Below, one piece after another: positions 20,888 through 29,800 of a stretch of DNA of 64,000 nucleotides. Position 1 is the stretch's first letter. The number at the start of each line of letters is the position of its first letter. The position numbers and the translations under genes were made by a program. Under the pieces are notes generated by a model that saw nothing but the letters and a program-made list of their open reading frames with translations, did not search any database and was not told where the DNA came from. Source of the DNA: Xanthobacteraceae bacterium (GTDB taxonomy: Bacteria > Pseudomonadota > Alphaproteobacteria > Rhizobiales > Xanthobacteraceae); the NCBI GenBank assembly GCA_023954195.1, contig JAMLIK010000001.1, positions 1,352,628 through 1,416,627 of the forward strand. Direction: 5' to 3'.

Positions 20888-22003
20888 TTGACACCGTCAA
20901 GGCCGTCACCGGATATGATCGCCGATCTTTACGAGGCCGCGGTCGATGATGATCGGTGGCCGTCTTTCAGCAAGCTGATCGGCAAGGCGGCCGGCATCGA
21001 CGACGTCGCCGTGTGGCTGACCGAGGATGGCGAGATTACGGAATTTTCCATCGTCGATACCTGGCGGGAATGGCAGCAACCCTATGCCGAGCATTTCAGC
21101 AAGATCGATCCGTGGGCCGCCAGCATCAAGCGCGCGCCGCCCGGCAGGGTCATGCTCGGATACGAGCACATGCGCGAGGACGATCTCGTCAAGACGGAAT
21201 TCTATAACGACTTCGCCCGGCCGGGCGGCATGTTCCGCCCCATGGGCATGCGGTTGCAACTGGCGCCAGGAGCATTCGCGATCGTCGGCTCCGACCTCCC
21301 CGCCGCGAAAAGGCACTTCGAGGAAAGCGACAAACCGCGCCTCCAGACGCTGATGCCCTATGTCCGGAACGCGCTGAAACTGCGCCTGCGGGTGAACCGG
21401 CAGGCATCCCGGATCGAGGCGGCGGCGCTGAATCGGCTGGCGTTCGGCGTGGTCATCTGCGATGCGGACGGGCGTGTGTCGTTCGCCAATGCCGCGGCCG
21501 AGGCGCTGGTCCGCAGCGGAGCCGGCGTCACGCTTGGCGGTCGCAACCTCAAGGCCGTGCTGCCGGCCGAGGCACGCCCTCTTTCGGCGCTCGTCAAGGA
21601 TGCCGCCGGCGGCGGTCCGGGTGGGGTCGTCCGCCTGAGCGGCGGCGACGCAGGTCCCATCATCGCCCTGGTCACGCCGCTGGCGCGCCGCAGCGACGGC
21701 GACAGGGGCGTCGGCCATGCCATGGTGTCGCTGCGGCCGGCATGGGACGAACCTGCTTTCGACCAGGCCATGCTCGAACGTCTTTTCGGGCTGAGCCCGG
21801 CCCAGGCGCAGATCGCGCTGGCGCTGTTCGAGGGTCGGTCGCCGGAGCAGATTGCTGCCGAGCGCGGCATCCGGATCACGACGTTGCGGACCCATCTGGC
21901 GGAAATTTTCCTGCGCACCGGCGCCGAGACGCAGCGCGACCTCGTACGCCTGCTCGGCACCCTGCCGCCGCTGCGCGGCCGGGATGCCGACGCCTCGCCG
22001 TGA
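20888..22003 (+). CDS. LuxR-family transcriptional regulator with PAS-like domain
   Basis: The product is a 371-residue regulator. I set the start at TTG 20888 because GGGGGAGG lies exactly 8 bp before it; the earlier TTG at 20870 overlaps that ribosome site. The N-terminal ~180 residues are an unrecognised sensor region with several aromatic residues (TWREWQQPYAEHF). FGVVICDADGRVSFANAAAEALV at about 192-214 (quoted in part) is PAS-like. Residues 302-357 form the GerE-type DNA-binding helix-turn-helix (LSPAQAQIALALFEG, IRITTLRTHLAEIF). It sits inside the RTX array, divergent from copy 2 and with its stop 3 bp from copy 3, so it is the likely regulator of the array. No acyl-homoserine-lactone domain is evident. 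Confidence 0.88.
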   Translation: MTPSRPSPDMIADLYEAAVDDDRWPSFSKLIGKAAGIDDVAVWLTEDGEITEFSIVDTWREWQQPYAEHFSKIDPWAASIKRAPPGRVMLGYEHMREDDLVKTEFYNDFARPGGMFRPMGMRLQLAPGAFAIVGSDLPAAKRHFEESDKPRLQTLMPYVRNALKLRLRVNRQASRIEAAALNRLAFGVVICDADGRVSFANAAAEALVRSGAGVTLGGRNLKAVLPAEARPLSALVKDAAGGGPGGVVRLSGGDAGPIIALVTPLARRSDGDRGVGHAMVSLRPAWDEPAFDQAMLERLFGLSPAQAQIALALFEGRSPEQIAAERGIRITTLRTHLAEIFLRTGAETQRDLVRLLGTLPPLRGRDADASP

Positions 22004-22006
22004 CCC

Positions 22007-24220
22007 TCACACCACGAAGTCGCTCGCCAGCAGGTGATCCTTGGTGAGGCCGACGAAATAGAGAAAATCGAGCCCGTCGCCGAGCGCGATGTAGCTGCTG
22101 CCGAGGCCGTCATCGACCGCGTGCGAAAGCAGGTCCGCGCCCGAGGCGTACTGGTGGTAGGCCGAGACGTCCACCTTGTCCTTGGCGGGATCGAAGTCGA
22201 ACATGATGTCGTAGGAATTCGCCCCGCTGATCCTCGGCGTGACGATGATGGTGTTGTGACCGTCGACGCCGGCATAGGCGTTCTGGTCGGTGAGGCCCAG
22301 CGTGGAGAGCGAGATCCAGTCGATGCCGTCGCCGGGGATATAGGTGTCGTTGCCACCGCGGCCGAACAGGATGTCGGTGCCGGAATGGCCGATCAGCGTA
22401 TTGTCAAAGATGCCGCCGACGAAGGTGACGCCTGCATGGTTCGGGTCTGCGGCGTCCTCGGCGATTCTGTCGATCTCGCCGACGCCGTAGACGTCCCAGA
22501 ACCAGTTGGCGGAGGAGATGACGGTGTCGTTGCCGCCGAAACCGAATTCGGGGCGGACGTAGCCTTCGTCCACCAGGTCGAAGGTGTTGCGGACGTGGTA
22601 GGTGTCGTCGCCCTCGCCGCCGAACAGGAAATTGCCCTGCGTCGCCGGATCGTCCACCGGCCCGCCGTCGAGGCTGTCGTTACCAGCGCCGCCGATGAGT
22701 GTGTCGATGCCGCCGTCTCCGCCGAGCAACTCGTCGTCGCCCTCGCCGCCGTCGAGGAAATCGCTGCCGGCGGCGCCGAGCAGCACATTGGATTCCGCAT
22801 CGCCGACGACCAACCCGTCCGAGGCGGCCGCGACGACCTGCGCGCGCGTCCAGTTCTCGTTCGAGAAGATATGGCCGGTGGCGGACAAGGTGTGCACGGC
22901 GCTTTCCACGCCGTCGGTCGTCAGCGTGTAGGACGCCGTCACGACGCCCAGGTTCGCGTTGTCGTGCGACAGATGCAGGTTGATGTGGTCCGCCGATCCG
23001 GGCGTCAGCAAGTCGCGCGAGAGGAGTTCGCTGGTGTGATGAACCCAGTCGAGCTGGCGATACTCCACGTAGACCTGGCCATCGACCGCGCGCCGCACCA
23101 CCAATTGAACGACGTCGTCGCCCGGAAGCTCCAGGCCGGTTGCGCGGTCGGTCAGCCGAATGCCGTAGATCGTATCGGTGGCGTTGGGCAGGACGAGGTC
23201 GAAGCTCGCGGTCACATCGATATCGTCCGTGTTGCGCAGACCCGCGGTGAGGTTGGACGGGTCGATGTTCGTGCGCAGCATCATGTTCGCGTTGCGCCAG
23301 GGCTGCCCGGTCGGGCTCTCGGAGGGCTCGGCCAGGGCGCTGTTGAAAATGACGTCGCCGCCGATCTCCTCAACCTCGCCGTTGACGGAATAGGTTTGCG
23401 TGAAGCCAGGGGGTGAGACCGGCGGCGGATTGCCGTCTTCGAAGCTGTCCTGGAAGAACACCGCGCCGTCGCGCAGGACGGTGAAGCTGTCCAGCCGAAA
23501 ATTGAACGAGGCCGTGACAGGCGTATCAAGGGAGCTTGCGACGACTTGCGCGCGCGTCCATGTCTCGCCCTGAAAGATCTGCGCGGTTGCAGCCATGTCG
23601 ACGGCCGGGGCTTCCACGCCGTTGGTGATGAGGCTGTACGAGGCGTGGACGACCCCGACTTGCGCGTCGTCGTGCGACAGATGAAGGAGGATGTGATCGG
23701 CCGAGCCGGGCGTGAGCTCATGGCGTTCGAGCAGCGTGACGGTGCCGTTGACGAAGTCGAGATCGGTGAAGTCGACATAGACGGTTCCGTTCAGCGCCTT
23801 GCCGACGACGAGTTGCACGACGTCGTCGCCGGCGAGGCCCTGGCCTGTCGCGCGGTCGGAGAAGCGGATGCCATAGAAGCTTCCGGGTTCGCTCGGCATG
23901 ATGAGATCGAAATTTCCGAAGACATCGATGTCATGCCCGCTCTTTAGCCCGAGCGTGGGGCTGTCATCGCTCATGTTGGTCAGGAGCGTGGCGTTGACGA
24001 CCTGCCGCGGCACGCCCGTCGGGCTCGTGCTGGGCTGCGCGCCGGACGCTGCGAGGATCGCATCGCCGCCGCTCTCCAGGATCGTCCCATTCACGTTGTA
24101 GTTGATACTGCCGGCGCCGGCAGGAGGCGGGGTGCCGTCCGCGAAGTCATCATTGAAGAAGATCGTGCCATCGCGAAGGATCCGGAGGTTCTCTAGCCGG
24201 AAATCGAAATTCGCTGCCAT
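22007..24220 (-). CDS. Type I-secreted protein with a duplicated unknown domain and RTX tail (RTX array copy 3)
   Basis: The 737-residue product starts at an ATG preceded by GGAGAGGG. The first ~470 residues are two tandem copies of a ~230-residue domain that I do not recognise. Shared landmarks are [14 protein letters not shown] / [14 protein letters not shown], a following F-x-D-F-x-DG-x-PPP, [10 protein letters not shown] / [34 protein letters not shown], and WTRAQVVA at the end. The beta-rich pattern suggests a lectin-like sandwich, possibly ligand- or sugar-binding. A short RTX block ([14 protein letters not shown]) leads to the shared tail cassette, residues 529-737 (22007-22636), whose first part is the most divergent of the intact copies ([11 protein letters not shown]). 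Its stop almost meets the luxR stop. Confidence 0.85.
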   Translation of the reverse strand: MAANFDFRLENLRILRDGTIFFNDDFADGTPPPAGAGSINYNVNGTILESGGDAILAASGAQPSTSPTGVPRQVVNATLLTNMSDDSPTLGLKSGHDIDVFGNFDLIMPSEPGSFYGIRFSDRATGQGLAGDDVVQLVVGKALNGTVYVDFTDLDFVNGTVTLLERHELTPGSADHILLHLSHDDAQVGVVHASYSLITNGVEAPAVDMAATAQIFQGETWTRAQVVASSLDTPVTASFNFRLDSFTVLRDGAVFFQDSFEDGNPPPVSPPGFTQTYSVNGEVEEIGGDVIFNSALAEPSESPTGQPWRNANMMLRTNIDPSNLTAGLRNTDDIDVTASFDLVLPNATDTIYGIRLTDRATGLELPGDDVVQLVVRRAVDGQVYVEYRQLDWVHHTSELLSRDLLTPGSADHINLHLSHDNANLGVVTASYTLTTDGVESAVHTLSATGHIFSNENWTRAQVVAAASDGLVVGDAESNVLLGAAGSDFLDGGEGDDELLGGDGGIDTLIGGAGNDSLDGGPVDDPATQGNFLFGGEGDDTYHVRNTFDLVDEGYVRPEFGFGGNDTVISSANWFWDVYGVGEIDRIAEDAADPNHAGVTFVGGIFDNTLIGHSGTDILFGRGGNDTYIPGDGIDWISLSTLGLTDQNAYAGVDGHNTIIVTPRISGANSYDIMFDFDPAKDKVDVSAYHQYASGADLLSHAVDDGLGSSYIALGDGLDFLYFVGLTKDHLLASDFVV

Positions 24221-24358
24221 GTCCCTCTCCTTGCTTCAAACCGCAGTCTCAAATACCGATGCCCTCACGCCCTAACCGCTGGCGGTGCTGCGATCAGCAT
24301 AAGAGCCCGGTTATCGGCAGACAAGCGCCTTCGCGCGCTCTGCTGGTGCGGTTCGCCG
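24221..24358. other. Upstream region of RTX copy 3
   Basis: This short gene-free stretch must hold the promoter of the minus-strand gene starting at 24220. On the minus strand GCGGTTTGA-AGCAAGGAGAGGG precedes the start, and a similar GCGGTTTGATTCAAG occurs upstream of the broken copy at 35461. I see no confident -35/-10 pair. Confidence 0.3.
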
Positions 24359-24508
24359 CTGCGCGTGGGCGTGAGCCGGCGGGCATCCCGGATCGAGACC
24401 GCTGCGCTGGATCTGCCGGCACCGGCGCCGAGACGCAGCGCGACCTCGTGCGCCTGCTCGGCACCCCTGCCGCCGCTGCGCGGCCGGGATGCCGACGCCT
24501 CGCCGTGA
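24359..24508 (+). pseudogene. Internally deleted luxR remnant
   Basis: About 150 bp derive from the LuxR gene at 20888-22003. Bases 24359-24414 match 21380-21436 (the LRLRVNRQASRIEAAAL segment), then the sequence jumps to match about 21916-22003 (GAETQRDLVRLLGT and the gene end). Roughly 480 bp are missing, including most of the PAS and HTH coding region, and small changes shift the reading frame near the end. As at the intact gene, the remnant ends 3 bp from the stop of an RTX gene. It is a dead fragment carried along by duplication of the luxR-RTX junction. Confidence 0.75.
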
Positions 24509-24511
24509 CCG

Positions 24512-26791
24512 TCACACCACGAAGTCGCTCGCCAGCAGGTGGTCCTTGGTGAGGCCGACGAAATAGAGGTAATCGAGCCCGTCGCCGAGCGCGATGTAGC
24601 TGGAGCCCACGCCGTCATCCACGGCATGAGAGAGCACGTCGGCGCCGGAGGCGTACTGGTGGTAGGCCGAGACGTCCACCTTGTCCCTAGCGGGGTCGAA
24701 GTCGAACATGATGTCGTAAGAAACCGATCCGCCGCCGCGCGGCGTGACGATGATGGTGTTGTGACCGTCGACGCCCTTGTAAGCATTCTGGTCGGTGAGG
24801 CCGAGCGTCGACAGCGAGATCCAGTCGACGCCGTCACCGGGGACGTAGGTGTCGTTGCCGCCGCGCCCGAACAGGATGTCGGTGCCGGAATGGCCGATCA
24901 GCACGTTGTCGAACACGCCGCCGACGAAGGTGACGCCGGCGTGGCTCGGATCCGAGGCGTTCTCGGCGATGCGATCGACCTCGCCGACGCTTTCGACGTC
25001 CCAGAACCAGTTGGCGCTGGAGATGACGGTGTCGGTGCCGCCCCATCCGGCGTCGGGAAAGACGAACCCCTCGTCCACCAGATCGAGCGTGGAATCGACG
25101 TGATAGGTATCGTCCCCCACGCCGCCCAACATGATGTCGCCCTGGTTGTCGGGATTGGCGCCGCCGTCAAGGTCGTCGTTGCCCGCGCCGCCGACCAGCG
25201 TGTCGAAACCCGCCCTGCCCTTCAGCGTGTCGTTGCCGGAGGTGCCGAGCAGGACGTCGTTGGAATCGACGCCGCGCACGGTCACCGTGACGGTCGCGGT
25301 CGAGCCGCCGCTGATCGTGTAGGTGAAATGGTCGGTCGCGGTCGTGTTGGACGCGCCGGAGTTGCCGTAGTCCGGCAGCGCGTCGAAGGCGTGGTTGGGG
25401 TTGTAGAACAGCGCCCCGTCGGCGCCGAGCGTCACCTTGGCGCCGGAGGCCAGCGTGATGGCGTGGCCGACATCGCCCGCGACGCCGTTCACCGCCGTCA
25501 CCGAGAAGCCGCCGCCGCCGTCGGCGCCGCTGCCGTTGTCGGCGAACACGTTGCCGCCGACCGTGCCGTTCTCGGCAACCGCGAAAGCGTCGCCGGCCGC
25601 CGCCCCGACGGGTTGCAGTTCCACCGCACCGACGTCGACGGCGCCGCCGTGGACGCGCGCGAGGCCGCGCGCGTCCACCGGCAGCGGCTCGTTGGTCGTG
25701 CCGTCATGGTCGAGGTCGAACGTGTCGAAAGGCAGACTGCCGTTGATGCCGGCATCCTCGGCGGCGCCGCCCGCCTTGATGAGGATGGTCTGGACCGGCC
25801 CGCCATTGTCGGCCAGCACCCCCGCCGTCACGCCGGTATGGGGATTGGCGGCCACCTGGGCGAAGATCAGGGCGAGGTTGGTCTGGATGATGTCGTCGGC
25901 GTCGCCAACCCCGGTCTGCGAGAAGACGTTATGGCCGTTGAAGAACGTGGTACTGTAGGCGCTATCCAAATATGCGTCCGCTCCCGAATCCGATGCCGCG
26001 TTGCCGGCGACGATGCTGTTGGCGAGCGTCGCCGTGCCGTAATTGTAAACGCCGCCGCCATAGGCGCTGCTGTTGCCGGAGATGGTGACGTTGGTGAGCG
26101 TCGCCGTGCCCTGGTTGCCGAAACCGCCGCCGCCGCCGTGGTCGCTGGCGCTGTTACCGGAAATGGTGACGTTGGTCAGCGTCGCCGTGCCGAGGTTGTA
26201 CATGCCGCCGCCGGTGAAGGCGCTATTGCCGGAGATAGTGACGTCTGTCAGCGTGACTGCGCCGCCCTTATTGTAGATGCCCCCGCTAATCAAGGCGGCG
26301 GTGTTGTCGGAAACGGTGCTGTCGATCAGGTCGACCTGGCCGGTGCCGAGCGAGATGCCGCCGCCAGTGCCGGCCGTGTTGCCCGTTATGACGCTGTTCG
26401 TGACCGTGACGTGAGCGCCGCCGTCCACCGCCAGGCCGCCGCCGTAAGAGGTGTTGTCGAGATGACCGCCGGTGAGCTTCAACCCGTCCAGGGTCGAGGT
26501 GCCGCCGTTGATGAAAAAGGCGCGCGAGTTCACCGTGTTGGCGATGGTCGAGGCGTCGATCGTGATGTCGGGCGCGTCGTTGCCGTCGATGTCGCCTTTC
26601 AGGTTGAGGCCATCGGTGACAATGAGATTGACGCCGGTGAGGTGGATGACGCCGCCGGACAGGCTGCTCGCGAAGGTGATGGTGTCGGTGCCGGTAACGG
26701 TGTTGGCCAGGTTGATCGCCTCGCGCAGCGACAGTACGTCGTCGTTGAAATCAATGACATCGTTCAGCGTCGTGACAGTATAGGTAGCCAT
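24512..26791 (-). CDS. Type I-secreted beta-helix protein with RTX tail (RTX array copy 4)
   Basis: The 759-residue product begins with a CSLREA-like motif (VLSLREAINLAN at 19-30), which marks an extracellular right-handed beta-helix family. Residues ~50-290 are helix coils with repeats such as TLTNVTISGNSA and GGGGFGNQG. At about 415-505 lies a VCBS/cadherin-like domain (FAVAENGTVGGNVF, FTYTISGGSTATVTVTV). The shared tail cassette is residues 551-759 (24512-25141) and is closest to that of copy 2. CSLREA proteins usually use other sorting signals, so the type I tail is unusual. The ribosome site GGGAG lies before the ATG. The gene follows copy 5 by only 72 bp and may be co-transcribed with it. 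Confidence 0.87.
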   Translation of the reverse strand: MATYTVTTLNDVIDFNDDVLSLREAINLANTVTGTDTITFASSLSGGVIHLTGVNLIVTDGLNLKGDIDGNDAPDITIDASTIANTVNSRAFFINGGTSTLDGLKLTGGHLDNTSYGGGLAVDGGAHVTVTNSVITGNTAGTGGGISLGTGQVDLIDSTVSDNTAALISGGIYNKGGAVTLTDVTISGNSAFTGGGMYNLGTATLTNVTISGNSASDHGGGGGFGNQGTATLTNVTISGNSSAYGGGVYNYGTATLANSIVAGNAASDSGADAYLDSAYSTTFFNGHNVFSQTGVGDADDIIQTNLALIFAQVAANPHTGVTAGVLADNGGPVQTILIKAGGAAEDAGINGSLPFDTFDLDHDGTTNEPLPVDARGLARVHGGAVDVGAVELQPVGAAAGDAFAVAENGTVGGNVFADNGSGADGGGGFSVTAVNGVAGDVGHAITLASGAKVTLGADGALFYNPNHAFDALPDYGNSGASNTTATDHFTYTISGGSTATVTVTVRGVDSNDVLLGTSGNDTLKGRAGFDTLVGGAGNDDLDGGANPDNQGDIMLGGVGDDTYHVDSTLDLVDEGFVFPDAGWGGTDTVISSANWFWDVESVGEVDRIAENASDPSHAGVTFVGGVFDNVLIGHSGTDILFGRGGNDTYVPGDGVDWISLSTLGLTDQNAYKGVDGHNTIIVTPRGGGSVSYDIMFDFDPARDKVDVSAYHQYASGADVLSHAVDDGVGSSYIALGDGLDYLYFVGLTKDHLLASDFVV

Positions 26792-26863
26792 GTGCGCACT
26801 CCCTGACGTTGAGGCGTTCTCCCACGGAATGCCGGTCCCACCACCGGACCTGTGTTCGTCTCC

Positions 26864-29800
26864 TCACACCACAAAATCGTTCGCCAGCAACTGGTCCCTG
26901 GTGAGGCCGACGAAATAAAGGTAGTCGAGCCCGTCGCCGAGCGCGATATAGCTGGAGCCCAAGCCGTCATCCACCGCGAGCGCGAGCAGGTCCGCGCCCG
27001 AGGCGTACTGGTGAACGCCGCCGGTCCGATAGGCCGACACGTCCACCTTGTCCCTGGCGGGATCGAACTCGAACATGATGTCGTAGGAATTCGCCCCGCT
27101 GGCGCGTGGCGTGGCGACGATGGTGTTGTGGCCGTCCGCCGTGTAGTTAGCCGCATCCGGTACGCCGAGGGTTGACAGCGAGATCCAATCGACGCCGTCG
27201 CCGGGAATGTAGGTGTCGTTGCCGCCGCGCCCGAACAGGATGTCGGTGCCGGAATGGCCGATCAGCGTATTGTCGAAGATGCCGCCGACGAAGGTGACGC
27301 CGACGCCGTCGGGATCGGACGCATCTTCCGGAATCCGGTCGATCTCGCCGACCGAATAGAGGTCCCAGTACCAGTTGGCGGTGGAAATGATGGTGTCGGC
27401 GCCGCCGTGGCCGAAGCCGGGGAAGGTGACGTCCTCATCCACTACGTCGAGGGAGGAATCGACGTAGTAGGTGTCGTCGCCGGCACCGCCGAGCAGGATG
27501 TCGCCCTGTCCGCCGATGACGGTGCCGTTGCCGTCGCGCACCTCCGGGTTGGCGCCGCCGTCGAGCACGTCGTTGCCGCCGCCACCGATCAGCGTGTCGA
27601 CGCCGACGAAGCCGTGCAGCGCGTCGTTGCCGGCGGCGCCGACGAAATACTCGCCGGCTCCCGCGCCGTCGACGATCGCCGAGGCGCCGGTCACCGTCAC
27701 GCCGACCGCCACCGAGCGCTGGCTGGGCAATTCGCCGGGCAGCGTATAGACCGCCGCGAGCAGATGCGCGCCCTCGGCCAGCGGGTCGATCGCCATCGCC
27801 CAGTCGCCGCCGGGAATGGCGGAGGCGGTGCCGAGCGACTGGCCGCCATCGAACAGTTCCACGGCGGCCCCGGCCGGCGCCTTGCCGCCGACGATCGAAC
27901 CGGCATGATTGTAGACGGTGATGGCGGGCAGCGGATCGGCGTCGACGGCGAGCGTGGTGCCGTCGCTGCTGGTGAAGCCCAGTTCGTCGACCACGGTGGC
28001 GGTGAGCGCGTGGTCGCCGCGCGCCAGCAGCAGCACGTCGAGCGTGGTGCCCCAGGTGCCGTCCTCGGCCACGGTCGCGCTGGCCACCGCCGCGCGGTCG
28101 AGGCGCACCGTCACCTTGCCGCCGATCACGCCCGAAGCGCCGCCGACCGGCAGCGCGTCGCTGACCTCGCTGGTGACGATGCGATCGTCGCCGGCGACCG
28201 GATCGAGCGTCAGCGTCTGCGGGACCAGCCGGCGCAGGAACACATCGTTGAAACCGTTGGTATCGCCGGCGACGAGATCCGATGCGAGCGAATTGAAAAC
28301 GGCATAGCGGGCGTCGGGCGTCAGCGCGCCGGTCGCCCATCCGTCGAGATCGGCCACTTGGCCGAGTCCGCCGGAGACGAGCCGCACGGTGTGCGTCTGT
28401 AGGTCGGCGACATAAACGTCCAGATCCGGACCGAGATCGGCGGGGACCATGCTGCGGTCCGTCGCAAAGGTGACATAGCGGCCGTCCGCGGAGAAGCTGA
28501 AGTTGGGAGAAAGTCCTGCCCCTACATAGTTGAACTGCTGTGGAAGGATGCCGTCGGGCGAGGTGACGAGGACCGTCGTGGTTCCAGTCGTCGTATCCCG
28601 GACGTAGACACCCGGTCCGCCGTTGGCGACGAGGTCGGTCGCAAGACTGTAGAAGATGACGTAGCGCCCGTCTGGCGAGATCTCGGGCTGGATGCTCCTG
28701 CCGTTGCCGGCCGCGCCAGAAGGCGTCGCCGAGATCAGCGTAATCGCTCCGGTCTCCGTATCCCCGACAAAGACGTCGAACTCGCCGTTGGTGTCGTTTG
28801 CGCCGGCCGGCACGAGGGAGGCGAAGGCGACATAGCGGCCGCCGCCGAGCGCCGAGTGCAGCATGATGTCATACCGTTGCCCGTCGAACACGTCCGGGGA
28901 GGAGACGAGTTTGACCTCGCCGGTCTCCATGTCCTTGACGAACACGCGGTGGCGCTCGACGGTGTCGAACGGCGCCGGCAACTTCGTCGGCGACAGGCCG
29001 TCGACGAGATTGCTGCCGCCGCTGGAGAAGACGACAGTGCGGCCATCGGCCGAAATCTGGGGATAGGCGAAATAGGGATAGGGCGGGTTGTCGTCCGCCT
29101 CTCCCGACGCCGACGTGTTAACGGGCGCGACCGCCCCCGTCACGAGGTCGAGGACCTTGAAGATGTGGCCTTCGCTGGCCCGGTCGAACTCGGCGTAGAC
29201 GATATGCTGGCCGTCGGCCGAGATCTGGGCCCCGACCTCCGCATTGAAGTCGAAAGTCGTCAGCTCACCGGTCTGGAGGTCCTTCATCAACGTGACGTAG
29301 TATTGGTTCTCGTCGTTCTCGCTCCCGGGCTCGCCCCGAGTGAGCGAGGTGTAGCCCGTGCTGGAGAACAGCACGTAGCGGCCGTCGGCCGAGATGCTGG
29401 GGGCCGTGAAGCCGACCGGGGTAAACTGGCCGGGCACCGTCTGGGCCTCCTCGCCATCCGATCCGACCGAGACGCGCACGACGTTGGTGTCGACCCAGGC
29501 ATCCTTGCTGCCGCTGCCGACATTGCCGGCGTGGTCTTCGACGGTGGCGACGACCGTCATCTCGCCGGCCGGGCCGGCGAGCGGCACGTCCGCGCGCCAG
29601 GTGCCGTCCCGCTGCACCACGGCCGAGCCGCGCTCGATGTCGTTGGCGGAGATGATGACCGTCCCGCCGATCTCGTCCGAGGTGCCGACGACCGGCACGA
29701 GGCCGTCGACCTCGGTCGCGCTGACGACGTTGTCGTCTGCGATCGACTTGATGACGACCTGCGGCGGGGTGGTGTCAACATCGAAGAAGATGTCGCGGGT

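Noticed and set aside
24259-24552. 97-codon plus-strand frame over the luxR remnant
   Set aside because: It is the decayed regulator tail read partly in a shifted frame and runs into the antisense of RTX copy 4; it is not a functional gene.
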